A stretch of DNA of 64,000 nt from Desulfuromonas sp964536375 (GCA_964536375.1 CAZHXF010000008.1:9151-73150); one strand, 5' to 3'. Shown: positions 53,982 to 63,888, counted from the first letter of the stretch. The notes: generated by a model from the letters alone, not told the origin. Made by a program: numbers and translations.

Positions 53982-54959
53982 CTACAGAAGCTCTAATGCC
54001 ATCTTCTGAGCACATAAAAAAGCACCTTTCAGCCCCAGAAGTGGATCCAACACTAAATATACCGGCATTTTCTCCACCACCGCACGCATATTATCTTTTT
54101 CCAAAAAAAAGATGGTAAAATCATCGCTATCCATCCAGCGCACTATTTTGCAACCAATACCACCGGCAAGATAAATACCCCCACGTGCTGGCCACAACAA
54201 TGCTGCATTGCCAACGAATTCACCATAAATATTGACAAAAATTTTAATGGCTGCGGTTGCCACGCTATCACCGGCTTCAGCACAAGCATGTACCTGCGCG
54301 GCATTCAGATAAGGAATATTATCGCGTTCAAGCTGCGGATTAACACGACTAACACAGAACTGATAGATATTTTCCAATCCAGTTCCCGAAAGCAGGTGTT
54401 CATAGGTAACACGACCCAGTTTATTATGAAACCACTGTAACAACTGCTCTTGCTCAATATTAACCGGCGCAAAATCCATATGCCCACCTTCAGAAGACTG
54501 AGGGTAAAATTGATCGGCTAATTGATAAACCGGCGCTACCCCCAGACCGGTGCCAGCGCCAATCACCAAACGATTACCTCTGGCATCATAATCACCCTTA
54601 TGCAAGCAGATCAGATCATTGTCCTGCAACTGCTCAATCCCCATTGCTGCCGCCTGAAAATCGTTAACCAGCCTCACCCTGGACAAGGGCAATTTAGCTT
54701 CCAGTTCACATGCTGAAATTGACCACGGCAGATTGGTTAAAGTTACTTCCTTATCAACTATCGGGCCGGGCAAGCCAAAACAAGCGTAGTCAACGTGCGC
54801 CAATTTCTGATCAGCCAGCAGTGTTTCCAATAACTCAACAAAGCTGGGAAAATTAGCGCTGGAATAGTGGGACACGATAGGGGATGAATTTTTGTTTGCC
54901 GTATCCAACCATTGAAAACGTGATGATGTTCCACCTATATCTCCTGCGAGCACAATCAT
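53982..54959 (-). CDS. glk: Glucokinase (Glk family)
   Basis: 325 aa. It has the N-terminal phosphate loop AGDIGGTSSRF (5-15), the sugar-site LTNLPWSIS and LVNDFQAAAMG, ATP-binding GAGTGLGVA, the EGGHMDFAP motif and the C-terminal YLAGGIGCKI. It phosphorylates free glucose released from glycogen or malto-oligosaccharides. It lies between glgC (55 bp) and pgi (160 bp). Confidence 0.93.
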   Translation of the reverse strand: MIVLAGDIGGTSSRFQWLDTANKNSSPIVSHYSSANFPSFVELLETLLADQKLAHVDYACFGLPGPIVDKEVTLTNLPWSISACELEAKLPLSRVRLVNDFQAAAMGIEQLQDNDLICLHKGDYDARGNRLVIGAGTGLGVAPVYQLADQFYPQSSEGGHMDFAPVNIEQEQLLQWFHNKLGRVTYEHLLSGTGLENIYQFCVSRVNPQLERDNIPYLNAAQVHACAEAGDSVATAAIKIFVNIYGEFVGNAALLWPARGGIYLAGGIGCKIVRWMDSDDFTIFFLEKDNMRAVVEKMPVYLVLDPLLGLKGAFLCAQKMALELL

Positions 54960-55119
54960 GATTTACACTCGTTACCCATAGAATCAACCTCGCAAAAATT
55001 AAGACACCTAAACAGGGACAAAACACAAAAGGCAAAAATAAATCTGACAAAAATTCTACTGTTGTCAATATGATCTACAGCAGTTCCATTAACAGTTAAT
55101 TCTTAGTATCATTAATAGA

Positions 55120-56697
55120 TTACACATCCATAAGCTGTGCATATTCACGCAAAACTTCATTGTTAATTTTCTTTGATAACACCTGTTTAGTTAACAACTT
55201 GCCAAGTTGCACCCCCTCCTGATCAAAGGAATTTATGTTCCATAAAAACCCCTGAAACATCACCTTGTTTTCAAAATGTGCCAACAATGCGCCTAAGACC
55301 TGCGGGGTCAAAACCGAACCATAGATCAAACTTGCCGGGCGCTGACCGAGAAAAACTTTATTTGGATCTTCGTTGCCTTGACCTGTGGCAAAAGCAACAA
55401 TTTGGGCGACAAGATTGGCATTGAGTTTTTCTTGGCTGCTGGAGCCGTCAATATCAATATCCAGGCTCCCTTGTGCATGCTTAAAGCCAATAAACTGCAA
55501 CGGCACAATGTCGCTACCCTGGTGTAACAACTGATAAAATGAATGCTGGCCATTAGTCCCTGGCTCACCAAAAACCAGGGGACCAGTAGCATAATCTATG
55601 ACATCACCACGGCGATTAACGCGTTTCCCGTTTGACTCCATGTCCAATTGCTGCAGATGGGCAGGAAAACGGCTCAATGCCTGACTATAGGGCAAAATTG
55701 CTGTTGCAGCATAACCAAGGCAGTTGCGCTCATAAACACCCAGCAAGGCATCCAACAATGAAGCATTTTTATGTATATCTGCTTCCAGTGCCAAACGGTC
55801 TTGAGCATGAGCACCAGCAATGATTTCATTAAAGATTGTAGGACCAAAAGTCAAACTAAGCACCGTGGCACCAACAGCACTGGTTGCCGAATAGCGCCCA
55901 CCAACAAAATCATCGATAAAAAAGCTTTCCAGATACTCATCATTATCCGCCAGCGGGCTGGTAGCGCTGGTGACCGCGACAAGATGCTTGGCAACATCGA
56001 GCCCCTGTTGCACCAGCGCGCGCCTGACCAACGCTACATTTGTTAACGTCTCCTGCGTTGTACCGGACTTAGAAACCAGAATAAACAGAGTTGTTTCCAG
56101 ATCACAGCTAGACAGCACCTGCTCAGCATCATCGGGATCGACATTAGAGATAAACGAGGCACGCATACGTTGTAAACCGCGGCTGTTAGCATAGCCTGTC
56201 AAAGCCAGATACAGGGCACGGGGACCGAGGTCGGAACCACCGATACCAACCTGGCAAACATGCTGAAACAATTTACCGCTAGCACCACGCACCTCGCCAC
56301 TATGCACCCGTTGGCAGAATTGCGCCACCCGCTGCTGCTGCTCTAGATAGAAGTGGCGTAAATCACGCCCGTTAAAGTTTACCGTTGCCCCCAGCTGACC
56401 ACGCGTCAGATGATGCAATACTTTACGTTTTTCACCGCCATTCATTTCCGCGCCACCCAGCAAACTACGGTACTGAGCAACCAACTCCATCTCATCGGCT
56501 ACTTGTTGTAATGCACCAAGGTGCGCTCCATCAACAGGCTTAGCGGCATAATTATACGTCAGCCCTGCCGCCATAGACACCTGTGCACCTTTTACGCGCT
56601 CACCGGTCAATAGCGCACTCATGTCATCAATTTTGGGAAGTTGCTCAAGCACACTGAATGCTGTTGTTGCCATAAGATCTTTGTAGCTGTGCGACAT
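55120..56697 (-). CDS. pgi: Glucose-6-phosphate isomerase
   Basis: 525 aa. Signatures are GIGGSDLGPRALYLAL (about 151-166), FILVSKSGTTQETLTN, GGRYSATSAVGA, DMESNGKR, GEPGTNGQHSFYQLLHQG (catalytic Glu/His region) and the C-terminal SFDQEGVQLGKLL. It interconverts glucose- and fructose-6-phosphate. GGAGG lies inside the preceding ykgJ-like gene, and the start overlaps that gene's stop (TAATG). Confidence 0.96.
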   Translation of the reverse strand: MSHSYKDLMATTAFSVLEQLPKIDDMSALLTGERVKGAQVSMAAGLTYNYAAKPVDGAHLGALQQVADEMELVAQYRSLLGGAEMNGGEKRKVLHHLTRGQLGATVNFNGRDLRHFYLEQQQRVAQFCQRVHSGEVRGASGKLFQHVCQVGIGGSDLGPRALYLALTGYANSRGLQRMRASFISNVDPDDAEQVLSSCDLETTLFILVSKSGTTQETLTNVALVRRALVQQGLDVAKHLVAVTSATSPLADNDEYLESFFIDDFVGGRYSATSAVGATVLSLTFGPTIFNEIIAGAHAQDRLALEADIHKNASLLDALLGVYERNCLGYAATAILPYSQALSRFPAHLQQLDMESNGKRVNRRGDVIDYATGPLVFGEPGTNGQHSFYQLLHQGSDIVPLQFIGFKHAQGSLDIDIDGSSSQEKLNANLVAQIVAFATGQGNEDPNKVFLGQRPASLIYGSVLTPQVLGALLAHFENKVMFQGFLWNINSFDQEGVQLGKLLTKQVLSKKINNEVLREYAQLMDV

Positions 56698-57329
56698 TAG
56701 TCCTCCAAATAGGTCAATACGGATGCGGTCATTTCACTACTTCGATCATCTAGCCCGGACATCTCCAGCGCTTTTGCCAGCGCCTGAAAAGCAACATCAA
56801 ATAGATTTTTCTGGAACAGATTCATTGTCACTGGCAAATATTCACCCAAGGCTTGCATGGTCAAAGCATCTTGACAATCTTGAGCATTAATAGAGGTTAT
56901 CGAACGACACATCAGCGGGCGTACTGGATAGATTGAACAATCACCCGCGGCAGTAAGAAAAATACAACTTTTGCGCAGGGCAATTCTCTCGTCCTCGTCC
57001 AGACCACTGATGACACCCACCAGTTGCCGCATGTCTAGCTTTAAAGCCGCCAGCTCATCGGCGTTACGCGTACATCTCAAATGTTTGCTGATATTTACCG
57101 CCTCAGGTTTTAGCACTGCCACGTTCACCATGCAACAGCTGCCACAGCCGGCAGCGCAAGCCAACATTTCATGATCCAGCGCAGTAAGATTTTGCGCCAA
57201 TTTCTGTTCAACTTCGACAATAAGGTCTGACATCACAACAGCTAAGCGGTCATCATCAACATTGCACAACTGAGAACCAACTTCGTGCTGTAGCTGTTTA
57301 TGATACCCAACAAAATCAAAAGCTCCCAT
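56697..57329 (-). CDS. YkgJ-type CxxxCxxC protein (zinc/iron-chelating domain)
   Basis: 210 aa. It has two conserved cysteine clusters: CAAGCGSCC (about 58-66) and C(IFLTAAGD)CSIYPVRPLMC (about 123-141). This is the pattern of the UPF0153/YkgJ putative Fe-S or zinc-chelating family. Function is unknown. AAGGAG precedes the ATG. It is the first gene of the unit leading into pgi, overlapping by 1 nt. Confidence 0.82.
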   Translation of the reverse strand: MGAFDFVGYHKQLQHEVGSQLCNVDDDRLAVVMSDLIVEVEQKLAQNLTALDHEMLACAAGCGSCCMVNVAVLKPEAVNISKHLRCTRNADELAALKLDMRQLVGVISGLDEDERIALRKSCIFLTAAGDCSIYPVRPLMCRSITSINAQDCQDALTMQALGEYLPVTMNLFQKNLFDVAFQALAKALEMSGLDDRSSEMTASVLTYLED

Positions 57330-57643
57330 ACGTCTCTCCTTTATAAAAAAAAATCATAATAATCATAAAAAACATACAACTTAGATGGTAACAATCTGGA
57401 ACATACAATTAACAATATTAAATAATAATGATTGAATAGCAACCACAATCCCCACAAATACCAGACCGTGATGTTAGATACTCTCTTGCGTGCGCTAACA
57501 CTGCCTGTGGAAAATCGAAAAACCGGGGGTTTCGGGTTTACTTTCAGTCAGTGCCCACCTATATTGAGCCTGATAAATCAAAATAAATACCACCCTTTTG
57601 AACAAGATTTTCCCCACAAAGCTTTAAATAAAGGAGTTAAACA
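57330..57643. other. AT-rich divergent intergenic region
   Basis: No supported gene. It must hold promoters for the minus-strand ykgJ/pgi unit and for plus-strand lemA, but several weak TATAAT-like boxes exist and none has a convincing -35 partner. Confidence 0.45.
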
Positions 57644-58219
57644 ATGTTACGCAAACTAGGTCTCTTGCTGCTGGTGCTGCTACTCAGCAGTTGCGGTTAC
57701 AATCAAATCCAGTCCAACGAAGAAGCGGTGTTCAGTGCTTGGGCTGACGTGGAAGCCACCTATCAGCGCCGTGCTGACCTCATTCCCAATCTTGTCGAAA
57801 CAGTAAAAGGCTACGCCAAACATGAGCAGGAGACATTACAAAATGTCACTGAAGCACGCGCCAGTGTCGGCAAAACTACAATAACAGCAGCGCAGCTAAG
57901 TGACCCCCAGCAGATGGAAAAATTTGCTCAGGCGCAGCAGCAAATGTCTGGTGCGCTATCGCGCTTGTTGGTAATTGCCGAACGTTATCCGGATTTGAAA
58001 GCTAATCAAAATTTCCTCGACCTGCAGCACCAACTTGAGGGGACAGAAAATCGCATAAATGTCGCACGCCAGCGTTTCAACAAAACAGTGCAGCTATTTA
58101 ACAGCTCCATTCGCAGCTTCCCTGGCAATTTAACCAACAACTTCATGTTAAAACTCGAGCGCAAGGAGCCATTTAAAGCTATAGCTGGCAGCGAAGTAGC
58201 GCCGACGGTGAAATTTTAA
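57644..58219 (+). CDS. lemA: LemA-family lipoprotein
   Basis: 191 aa with a lipobox LLLSSC placing the acylated cysteine at residue 17. The helical LemA domain follows (SNEEAVFSAWADVEATYQRR, ADLIPNLVETVKGYAKHE, ALSRLLVIAERYPDLKAN, NRINVARQRFN). LemA proteins form envelope-associated helical bundles of uncertain role. AAAGGAG precedes the ATG. Its stop overlaps the start of a TPM-domain gene by 1 nt, the usual lemA-ygcG pairing. Confidence 0.94.
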   Translation: MLRKLGLLLLVLLLSSCGYNQIQSNEEAVFSAWADVEATYQRRADLIPNLVETVKGYAKHEQETLQNVTEARASVGKTTITAAQLSDPQQMEKFAQAQQQMSGALSRLLVIAERYPDLKANQNFLDLQHQLEGTENRINVARQRFNKTVQLFNSSIRSFPGNLTNNFMLKLERKEPFKAIAGSEVAPTVKF

Positions 58220-59035
58220 TGCTTCGCATTGTTACCAGCATATTACTGGTACTGTTGTGCGTAATCAGCGTCCATGCAGAGCTGGATATTCCCACCCTGC
58301 GCGGTTATGTTAACGATAGTGCTAACATGATTCCAGCAGCGACAGAGCTGAAACTGGAACAGTTTTTGGAGCAATTTGAAAGCAGCGACTCAACGCAGCT
58401 GGTGGTATGCACCCTGCCGAGTCTGGAAGGTGAAGATCTGGCGGAAACCGCTATCAGAATAGCCACACAGTGGCAACTGGGGCAGCGCAACAAAGACAAC
58501 GGCGTGCTGCTGCTAATTGCGCAACAGGAGCACGACATACGCATTGAGGTCGGTTATGGGCTCGAGGGTCGTCTTACCGACCTACTGGCTGGACGAATTA
58601 TTGACAATGAAATAACCCCACGCTTTAAGCAGGGAGCCTTTGCTGATGGAGTGGTTGCCGGGGTACTGTCAATTACCGAAGCGGTGCGCGGCGAATATAC
58701 TGGCAACAGCCATAAGAAAAAACGCGGCAGTTCGTTGGGCTGGCTGACCCTGCTGCTGTTTCTCGCCCCGGGGTTACTCCCCTTTGGACGGCGGCGCTCC
58801 ATGTTTTGGATGGGCGGCGGCTTTGGCGGTGGCGGCTTTGGCGGCGGTAGTGGCGGAGGCTTCAGCGGTGGCGGCGGCNNNNNNNNNNNNNNNNNNNNNN
58901 NNNNNNNNNNNNNNNNNNNNNNNNNNNNNNNNNNNNNNNNNNNNNNNNNNNNNNNNNNNNNNNNNNNNNNNNNNNNNNGGCTTCAGCGGTGGCGGCGGCA
59001 GTTTTGGTGGCGGCGGTGCTTCAGGCGGTTGGTAA
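58219..59035 (+). CDS. TPM-domain membrane protein (YgcG-like), interrupted by an assembly gap
   Basis: A signal peptide (about 1-20, ending SVHA) leads a TPM domain (about 25-165; YVNDSANMIP, GQRNKDNGVLLLIA, RIEVGYGLEGRLTD). One membrane span lies near 174-190, then a glycine-rich tail. The tail is cut by 100 N. Beyond the gap the frame reads FSGGGGSFGGGGASGGW and stops at 59033-59035, the normal C-terminus of this family. The placeholder length puts the two sides out of frame. If the duplicated 21 nt on either side are merged, the gene is intact and in frame. Confidence 0.88.
58879..58978. other. 100-N assembly gap
   Basis: Exactly 100 N, the usual placeholder for unknown size. It lies within the GGC-rich tail of the TPM gene. 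The 21 nt before it (58858-58878) are identical to the 21 nt after it (58979-58999). Confidence 0.98.
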
Positions 59036-59101
59036 CTGCGCTCCTGAGCTTCACAGCGTTACTCTAACTCTTAGCCTAACCTCCAAGCGAAAGAACAACA
59101 C

Positions 59102-59719
59102 ATGACAGCATTTACCGAGCAAGAGCAACAACGCATTAAAGATACGGTCGCCAAGGTTGAGCTTACCACCAGCGGCGAGATAGTACCGATAATTATCCCC
59201 CAAGCTGATAGCTACACTGCTACCAGTTGTCGGGTTGCCTCCTTGATTGCTTTAGCGGCAACCACTTTTGCCACTTGGTGGCATCCGGGATTGGCATACT
59301 GGGGCATTGCTTTGCTTCTTATTGGCAGCTTCATTGCGACCAGCATGTTATTGCGAGGCTGGTCGGCACTACGGCGCTACTGCATCGGCAGCGAGGAGCT
59401 ACAATTTCGCGTTGAAGAGCAAGCATTAACCTCTTTTGTACGCCACGGGTTACACCATACCCGCGATGCTACCGGCATCCTAATTTTGGTGTGTATGTTC
59501 GAAAAACGGGTACAGGTATTAGCCGATAGGGGTATTAACGAAAAAGTTGCTCAACAGCAGTGGGACGAAATAGTTCGGATTATAACTGATGGTTTAAAAA
59601 ATGGTAAAGCCTGCGATGCTTTGTGCGATGCTATTGAAAAATGTGGCGCCTTAGTCAGCCCCCATTTTGAGCGCCGAGACGATGACACCAATGAGTTACC
59701 CGATTTGATTCATCACTAG
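59102..59719 (+). CDS. Second TPM-domain membrane protein
   Basis: 205 aa without a signal peptide. The TPM fold begins at the N-terminus (EQEQQRIKDTVAKVELTTSGEIVPII). It is split by two adjacent membrane spans (about 43-62 and 64-84) and resumes with GLHHTRDATGILILVCMFEKR and VLADRGINEKV. This matches the short companion of YgcG in lemA-TPM-TPM clusters. Function is unknown, probably envelope-related. It ends close to tmcAL, which converges on it. Confidence 0.88.
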   Translation: MTAFTEQEQQRIKDTVAKVELTTSGEIVPIIIPQADSYTATSCRVASLIALAATTFATWWHPGLAYWGIALLLIGSFIATSMLLRGWSALRRYCIGSEELQFRVEEQALTSFVRHGLHHTRDATGILILVCMFEKRVQVLADRGINEKVAQQQWDEIVRIITDGLKNGKACDALCDAIEKCGALVSPHFERRDDDTNELPDLIHH

Positions 59720-59742
59720 TCAACCGCGATTGACAACTTCAA

Positions 59743-60978
59743 CTAACAACGGCACGGAGCCTGAAAATAGTTCCACTGGCGTGAACCACCCTTCCAACCG
59801 GGCAGCAGCAGCGTATATAAACGTGTTGCCCGGTTTTCCAACTCCAGCAACCACTCTGCCTGCTGTTTCCGGCATGAATTGTATCCATAATGCCTATTTA
59901 ATTGCGCATTGATCCGTGAAAAATTATTTATTAATGGCACCGGCATCTCGCGCCGACAGTGGCGCAAAAACCGTTCACCATCTCTGGTCGTACCCAACAA
60001 CTGTAGGTATGGCGGTGGCTGCTGCAAAAAAACATCTGTTGCCCCGGCATCCATGCGCAATAGTTGATAACACAGCAGGCGCTGAACCCGGGTGCGAGTA
60101 AGGTGGCGCGCCTTGATACCATCAATTAATTCATCCAGACTTTCAGCCACCAGTGCCGTCTGAAAAATTCTTTGCATCAATCCAGGCTGAAACTGATAAT
60201 AACCAGTATCCTCCCCGCCAGCTAAACAACTGTGTAACAACATGGATAACCAGCGCGAAAAATCTACGCTGTGACGCTGCTGCATCAGAGGTTGCATTAT
60301 TTCCCAAGCGGCGGCTGGCATATACTGCTGTACTGCTGCCCCCTCAGCGCAGAGATGACGGATAGCTGTCGCACTGGCAATACCACCGCTGCCGGGGGTT
60401 AAGTCGTGATACCCGGCACCTTGACGGGCAATGGTTAGCGGACTCATCTTACTACCCAAGCTAGTCAACGCCCGCAGATAGGCCAATGATAAAATATTAT
60501 TTGGTTGGTTCAGGGTGGCAACATCATATCCCGCCTGCTCCAATGCTAGGGCGCGTGCCTGCGGAAAAGTTCTGCCGCTACGCGCCGGCAGAGTATGCTG
60601 TCCCTCTTCCGCATACCTATCAAGCAATTGCGCCTGCTGGCATAATTGGTCAATATCGCCACTTTCACTGCCGAAACACAGGCAGTCTAAATGGGGAGCA
60701 AACAGATCAAGCACCTGCACGGCACCGCGAGCAAAATTAGGGGCACTATTACAAGCGAATGGCAGTGGCAGCTCCACCACCACATCAACACCGCAACGCA
60801 AAGCCATCTGCGCCCGACTCCATTTATCCACCAGAGCCGGTTCGCCGCGTTGCAAAAAATGACCACTCATGACAGCAACTACAACATCGGCACCGCTAGT
60901 ACTGCGTGCCTGTTGTATATGGTACTGGTGACCATTATGAAATGGATTGTATTCAGTTATAACGCCGACAGCGCGCAT
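59743..60978 (-). CDS. tmcAL: tRNA(Met) cytidine acetate ligase TmcAL (YlbM)
   Basis: 411 aa from the ATG at 60978; the open frame runs 42 codons further into sfsA without support. The nucleotidyltransferase HxGH motif is ITEYNPFHNGHQYH (about 7-20). Further family segments are VMSGHFLQRGEPALVDKWSRA and VVELP. In B. subtilis this enzyme acetylates C34 of elongator tRNA-Met using acetate and ATP. It starts 1 nt after the sfsA stop (TGACATG), so coupling is likely. Confidence 0.88.
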   Translation of the reverse strand: MRAVGVITEYNPFHNGHQYHIQQARSTSGADVVVAVMSGHFLQRGEPALVDKWSRAQMALRCGVDVVVELPLPFACNSAPNFARGAVQVLDLFAPHLDCLCFGSESGDIDQLCQQAQLLDRYAEEGQHTLPARSGRTFPQARALALEQAGYDVATLNQPNNILSLAYLRALTSLGSKMSPLTIARQGAGYHDLTPGSGGIASATAIRHLCAEGAAVQQYMPAAAWEIMQPLMQQRHSVDFSRWLSMLLHSCLAGGEDTGYYQFQPGLMQRIFQTALVAESLDELIDGIKARHLTRTRVQRLLCYQLLRMDAGATDVFLQQPPPYLQLLGTTRDGERFLRHCRREMPVPLINNFSRINAQLNRHYGYNSCRKQQAEWLLELENRATRLYTLLLPGWKGGSRQWNYFQAPCRC

Positions 60979-60979
60979 G

Positions 60980-61681
60980 TCACACCACCACCGGCAAGCG
61001 GCGTACAATTCTGGTAAAACTTGGGGTAGTTTCGCTCTGGCAGGCATACGCTTCAACGCCAGCCGCCAAGGCATCACGCAACTGCTCCGCGTAAGCTGGA
61101 TCAATATCCCCCGCCGGCGAGAACAGCTTTGCCGCAGCGCGTTGAATCAAAAAGAAAATCACGGCCCGATCGCCCTGCTGCCGCGCCACCATCAATTCTT
61201 GGAGATGACGACGCCCACGCTCGGTCACCGCATCGGGAAAACAGGCACAAACGCTGCTACCCATAAGGGTTACGTTTTTTACTTCCAGCCACACCCGCTC
61301 CAGCTGATCGGCGTTATCCCTTTCGAGCAAAAAATCTATCCGACTAGCCCCTAGTTTCTTTTCAGCCATCACACGATATCCGGCAAGACCATCAATAGCA
61401 CCGGAGTTCAGCGCCTCAGCTACCACCTTATTGCTGCGCTGGGTGTTGATATCTACCCAGAAACCATCAACCTCAATCAACTCCAGAGTACAAGGGTATT
61501 TACGTTTTACATTACTGCTGTGTGAAAACAGCACCTTGGAACCAGCCACTGCACACTGGAGCATGCTACCGGTATTCGGGGTGTGGGCAGTAATCTGGCT
61601 ACCATCTTCCAGCTCGATATCCGCTAAAAAGCGCTTATAGCGCCGCAGCAGTTTACCGGATTCAAGCTCAGGCAACTTCAT
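60980..61681 (-). CDS. sfsA: SfsA family DNA-binding/nuclease-like protein
   Basis: 233 aa. It shows the SfsA signatures KRFLADIELEDG, AHTPNTGSML, DINTQRSN, RIDFLLE and VEVKNVTL(M) with the putative PD-(D/E)XK-like acid and lysine residues. E. coli SfsA was described as stimulating sugar-fermentation genes; its true activity is not settled. The start overlaps serB's stop (ATGA). Confidence 0.93.
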   Translation of the reverse strand: MKLPELESGKLLRRYKRFLADIELEDGSQITAHTPNTGSMLQCAVAGSKVLFSHSSNVKRKYPCTLELIEVDGFWVDINTQRSNKVVAEALNSGAIDGLAGYRVMAEKKLGASRIDFLLERDNADQLERVWLEVKNVTLMGSSVCACFPDAVTERGRRHLQELMVARQQGDRAVIFFLIQRAAAKLFSPAGDIDPAYAEQLRDALAAGVEAYACQSETTPSFTRIVRRLPVVV

Positions 61682-62874
61682 GCGCTGATCTCTTCCATCT
61701 CGCGCTCCGACAAGCCCAGCAAAAAGAGGATCGAGTCGAGCCCTTGCTGATTAATATGGGTATCCGCCTGCTCACGCACCCGCGCTTTAGCGTTAAAGGC
61801 AATGCCTAAGCCAGCCTTGCCCAGCATAGGCAGATCATTGGCACCATCACCGATAGCGATAACCTGATCAAGGGTAATCCCTTCACGCTCAGCGATCTCT
61901 TCCAACAGCTGCGCCTTACGCTCGCCATCTACTACCGTTCCAGTAGTACGCCCCGTCACTACACCATCAATTATTTCCAATTGATTGGCAAAAGCATAAT
62001 CCAGACCCAGATCATCTTTTAAGCGTTCGGTAAAGAACTGAAAACCACCGGATATAACCGCGGTACGAAAGCCTAAACGGCGTAAAATGCGCACCATATT
62101 GTGCGCCCCAGTCGTAAAGGGAATATTTTGATAAACCTCCAACAGAGCTTCCTCGCGTAACCCTTTGAGTAACGCCACTCGCGCCGCCAGAGATTCTTTG
62201 AAATCAAGCTCACCATTCATAGCGCGCTCAGTGATGGCAGAGACTTCAGCGCCAACTCCGGCCAGCCGCGCCAGTTCATCAATAACTTCAACTTGAATCA
62301 GGGTGGAATCCATATCCATAACTATCAACCGTTTGGCACGGCGATACAAGCTTTCCCGTTGCACCGCAACATCGACGTTATTGCTGCCGAGCTGTAACAA
62401 CTGGCGTTTCAGCGTGCGCATATCCAGCTGACTATCGCTACCAATCAACAGTTCCACACAACGCAGTTCACCTTGAGTAAGTTTGGAAATACGCTCAATA
62501 TTGGCGTTACAATCAACTAAAATAGTCGATACCTGTGCCAGCGCCGCAGCATCGACGTGACTACCCAAAATGGTTACCACATAACGGTTCATGGCGTTTT
62601 TACGCCGATAATCTGCCTCATTAACCACCGAAAAATCGAGATGCAACTCCATCTCTTTGGCAGCAAACAACAGATCTTTTATCAAGGGTTTTTCACTACT
62701 GTCACCGCTAGAAAGATCTAGCAACAGAGTCAAAACCATTTGCGGATGGGTAACAGTCATCTCAATATCGCGGATGCGCGCGCCCGCCGTTTGCGCAATC
62801 AAGCTGGTAACCGTGGCAAACACTCCGGGACGATCTGACCCAGACATGGTAATTAAAATTAAACGTTTCAGCAT
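61678..62874 (-). CDS. serB: Phosphoserine phosphatase with N-terminal ACT domains
   Basis: 398 aa from the ATG at 62874 (GGAGG 7 nt upstream); the open frame reaches back 35 codons. Two ACT domains cover about 4-85 and 97-170. The HAD domain has its nucleophile motif DMDST (187-191), and GDGANDLPMLGKAG is present downstream. It makes L-serine from phosphoserine. The ACT pair suggests feedback control by an amino acid. It sits between mntP and sfsA in a compact minus-strand unit. Confidence 0.95.
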   Translation of the reverse strand: MLKRLILITMSGSDRPGVFATVTSLIAQTAGARIRDIEMTVTHPQMVLTLLLDLSSGDSSEKPLIKDLLFAAKEMELHLDFSVVNEADYRRKNAMNRYVVTILGSHVDAAALAQVSTILVDCNANIERISKLTQGELRCVELLIGSDSQLDMRTLKRQLLQLGSNNVDVAVQRESLYRRAKRLIVMDMDSTLIQVEVIDELARLAGVGAEVSAITERAMNGELDFKESLAARVALLKGLREEALLEVYQNIPFTTGAHNMVRILRRLGFRTAVISGGFQFFTERLKDDLGLDYAFANQLEIIDGVVTGRTTGTVVDGERKAQLLEEIAEREGITLDQVIAIGDGANDLPMLGKAGLGIAFNAKARVREQADTHINQQGLDSILFLLGLSEREMEEISA

Positions 62875-62894
62875 AGTTTGTCCTCCACCCAGAA

Positions 62895-63458
62895 TCAGCT
62901 GCACAAATGTTCGCTGAGAATTTTTATTGCTAAAGCACACAAAATAAGACCACCGAGTACTTCCATTCTTTGCCCCCACATAGCTCCGACACGCCGACCC
63001 AAATACATACCGCTAAGGGTAAACAACGCCGCGACCACCCCGATTACCAAGGCAGGATACCACACAGCAACCTGCAATACGCCCAGAGTGAGACCAACAA
63101 CCAGCGCATCGATACTGGTCGCCACAGATAGGGTTACCAATCGCCAGCCCCGCGTCGGATCGCGCCGCGGACGCTCCTCGTCATCATCAGCCAGCGCCTC
63201 ATCAACCATGTGCCCGCCAATAAGCATTAACAACACAAAAGCCAGCCAATGATCGTAAGCCGCAATCATCCCCTGCATGCGTACACCGATCAACCAGCCG
63301 ACAACAGGCATTAACCCCTGAAACAAACCGAAATGAAAACTGAGGCGAAATAGATGGCGCGGCGTCAACTGCGGCAGCACCACCCCCGCCGACAGGGCTA
63401 CGGCAAAGGCATCCATGGCCAGAGCGACGGCCAACCCCAATAAAGTGTAACCTGTCAC
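62895..63458 (-). CDS. mntP: Manganese efflux pump MntP
   Basis: 187 aa, six membrane segments. The conserved aspartates lie in LAMDAFAVALSAG (Asp16) and TSIDALVVGLTLG. MntP exports Mn2+. No yybP-ykoY manganese riboswitch was seen upstream; the gene follows a MazG-like gene by 2 bp and probably shares its promoter. Confidence 0.93.
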   Translation of the reverse strand: MTGYTLLGLAVALAMDAFAVALSAGVVLPQLTPRHLFRLSFHFGLFQGLMPVVGWLIGVRMQGMIAAYDHWLAFVLLMLIGGHMVDEALADDDEERPRRDPTRGWRLVTLSVATSIDALVVGLTLGVLQVAVWYPALVIGVVAALFTLSGMYLGRRVGAMWGQRMEVLGGLILCALAIKILSEHLCS

Positions 63459-63460
63459 TT

Positions 63461-63754
63461 TTAGCTGTCCTCGGCAGGTTTAATGATCGCATCTTGAATC
63501 AAGCGATCCAGTTTAAGGCGCTTACGTTTGACAGCATCTTCAACGCGCTCAGCCCCGAACATCCACTTCAACTGCCCTGCCATCAAGAAAACATCTGCCA
63601 ATTCATCAATCACCTGCTGGCTGGAAACTTTGTCGCGCCGATAATGCATAAGGGCAGCAATTAGCTCCGCGCACTCTTCTGCGGCCTGGTCGTACTGTGC
63701 TTGCTCCCCCCACACCTCAAGGGTTCGCTGATAAAGTTGGCTATCTTCCATCAT
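63461..63754 (-). CDS. MazG-like nucleotide pyrophosphohydrolase
   Basis: 97 aa all-alpha protein with the MazG metal-site pattern EECAE (Glu26, Glu27, Glu30) and DELADV (Glu51, Asp54). Family members hydrolyse nucleoside triphosphates to monophosphates; the substrate is unknown. Two ATGs open the frame, with GGAG upstream; the second is better spaced. It is first in the unit mazG-mntP-serB-sfsA-tmcAL. Confidence 0.85.
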   Translation of the reverse strand: MMEDSQLYQRTLEVWGEQAQYDQAAEECAELIAALMHYRRDKVSSQQVIDELADVFLMAGQLKWMFGAERVEDAVKRKRLKLDRLIQDAIIKPAEDS

Positions 63755-63840
63755 CTCTCCATACTGCTAGTGGCATAAAGCGAATTGTTTCAAACTATCA
63801 CATCTCTAATTGTACCAGCGCAACTTCTGCCATAAACTAT

Positions 63841-63869
63841 TTGACACTGGTGTGCTTTTACGGTAAATC
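63841..63869 (+). promoter_or_regulatory. Promoter of tRNA-Thr
   Basis: TTGACA (63841-63846), 17-bp spacer, TAAATC (63864-63869). Transcription would begin about 12 nt before the mature tRNA. Confidence 0.72.
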
Positions 63870-63888
63870 TCACACGGTTAAAAATTAA

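Noticed and set aside
57432..57659. 75-codon plus-strand frame before lemA
   Set aside because: It overlaps the lemA start and ribosome-binding site, and its composition is not protein-like.
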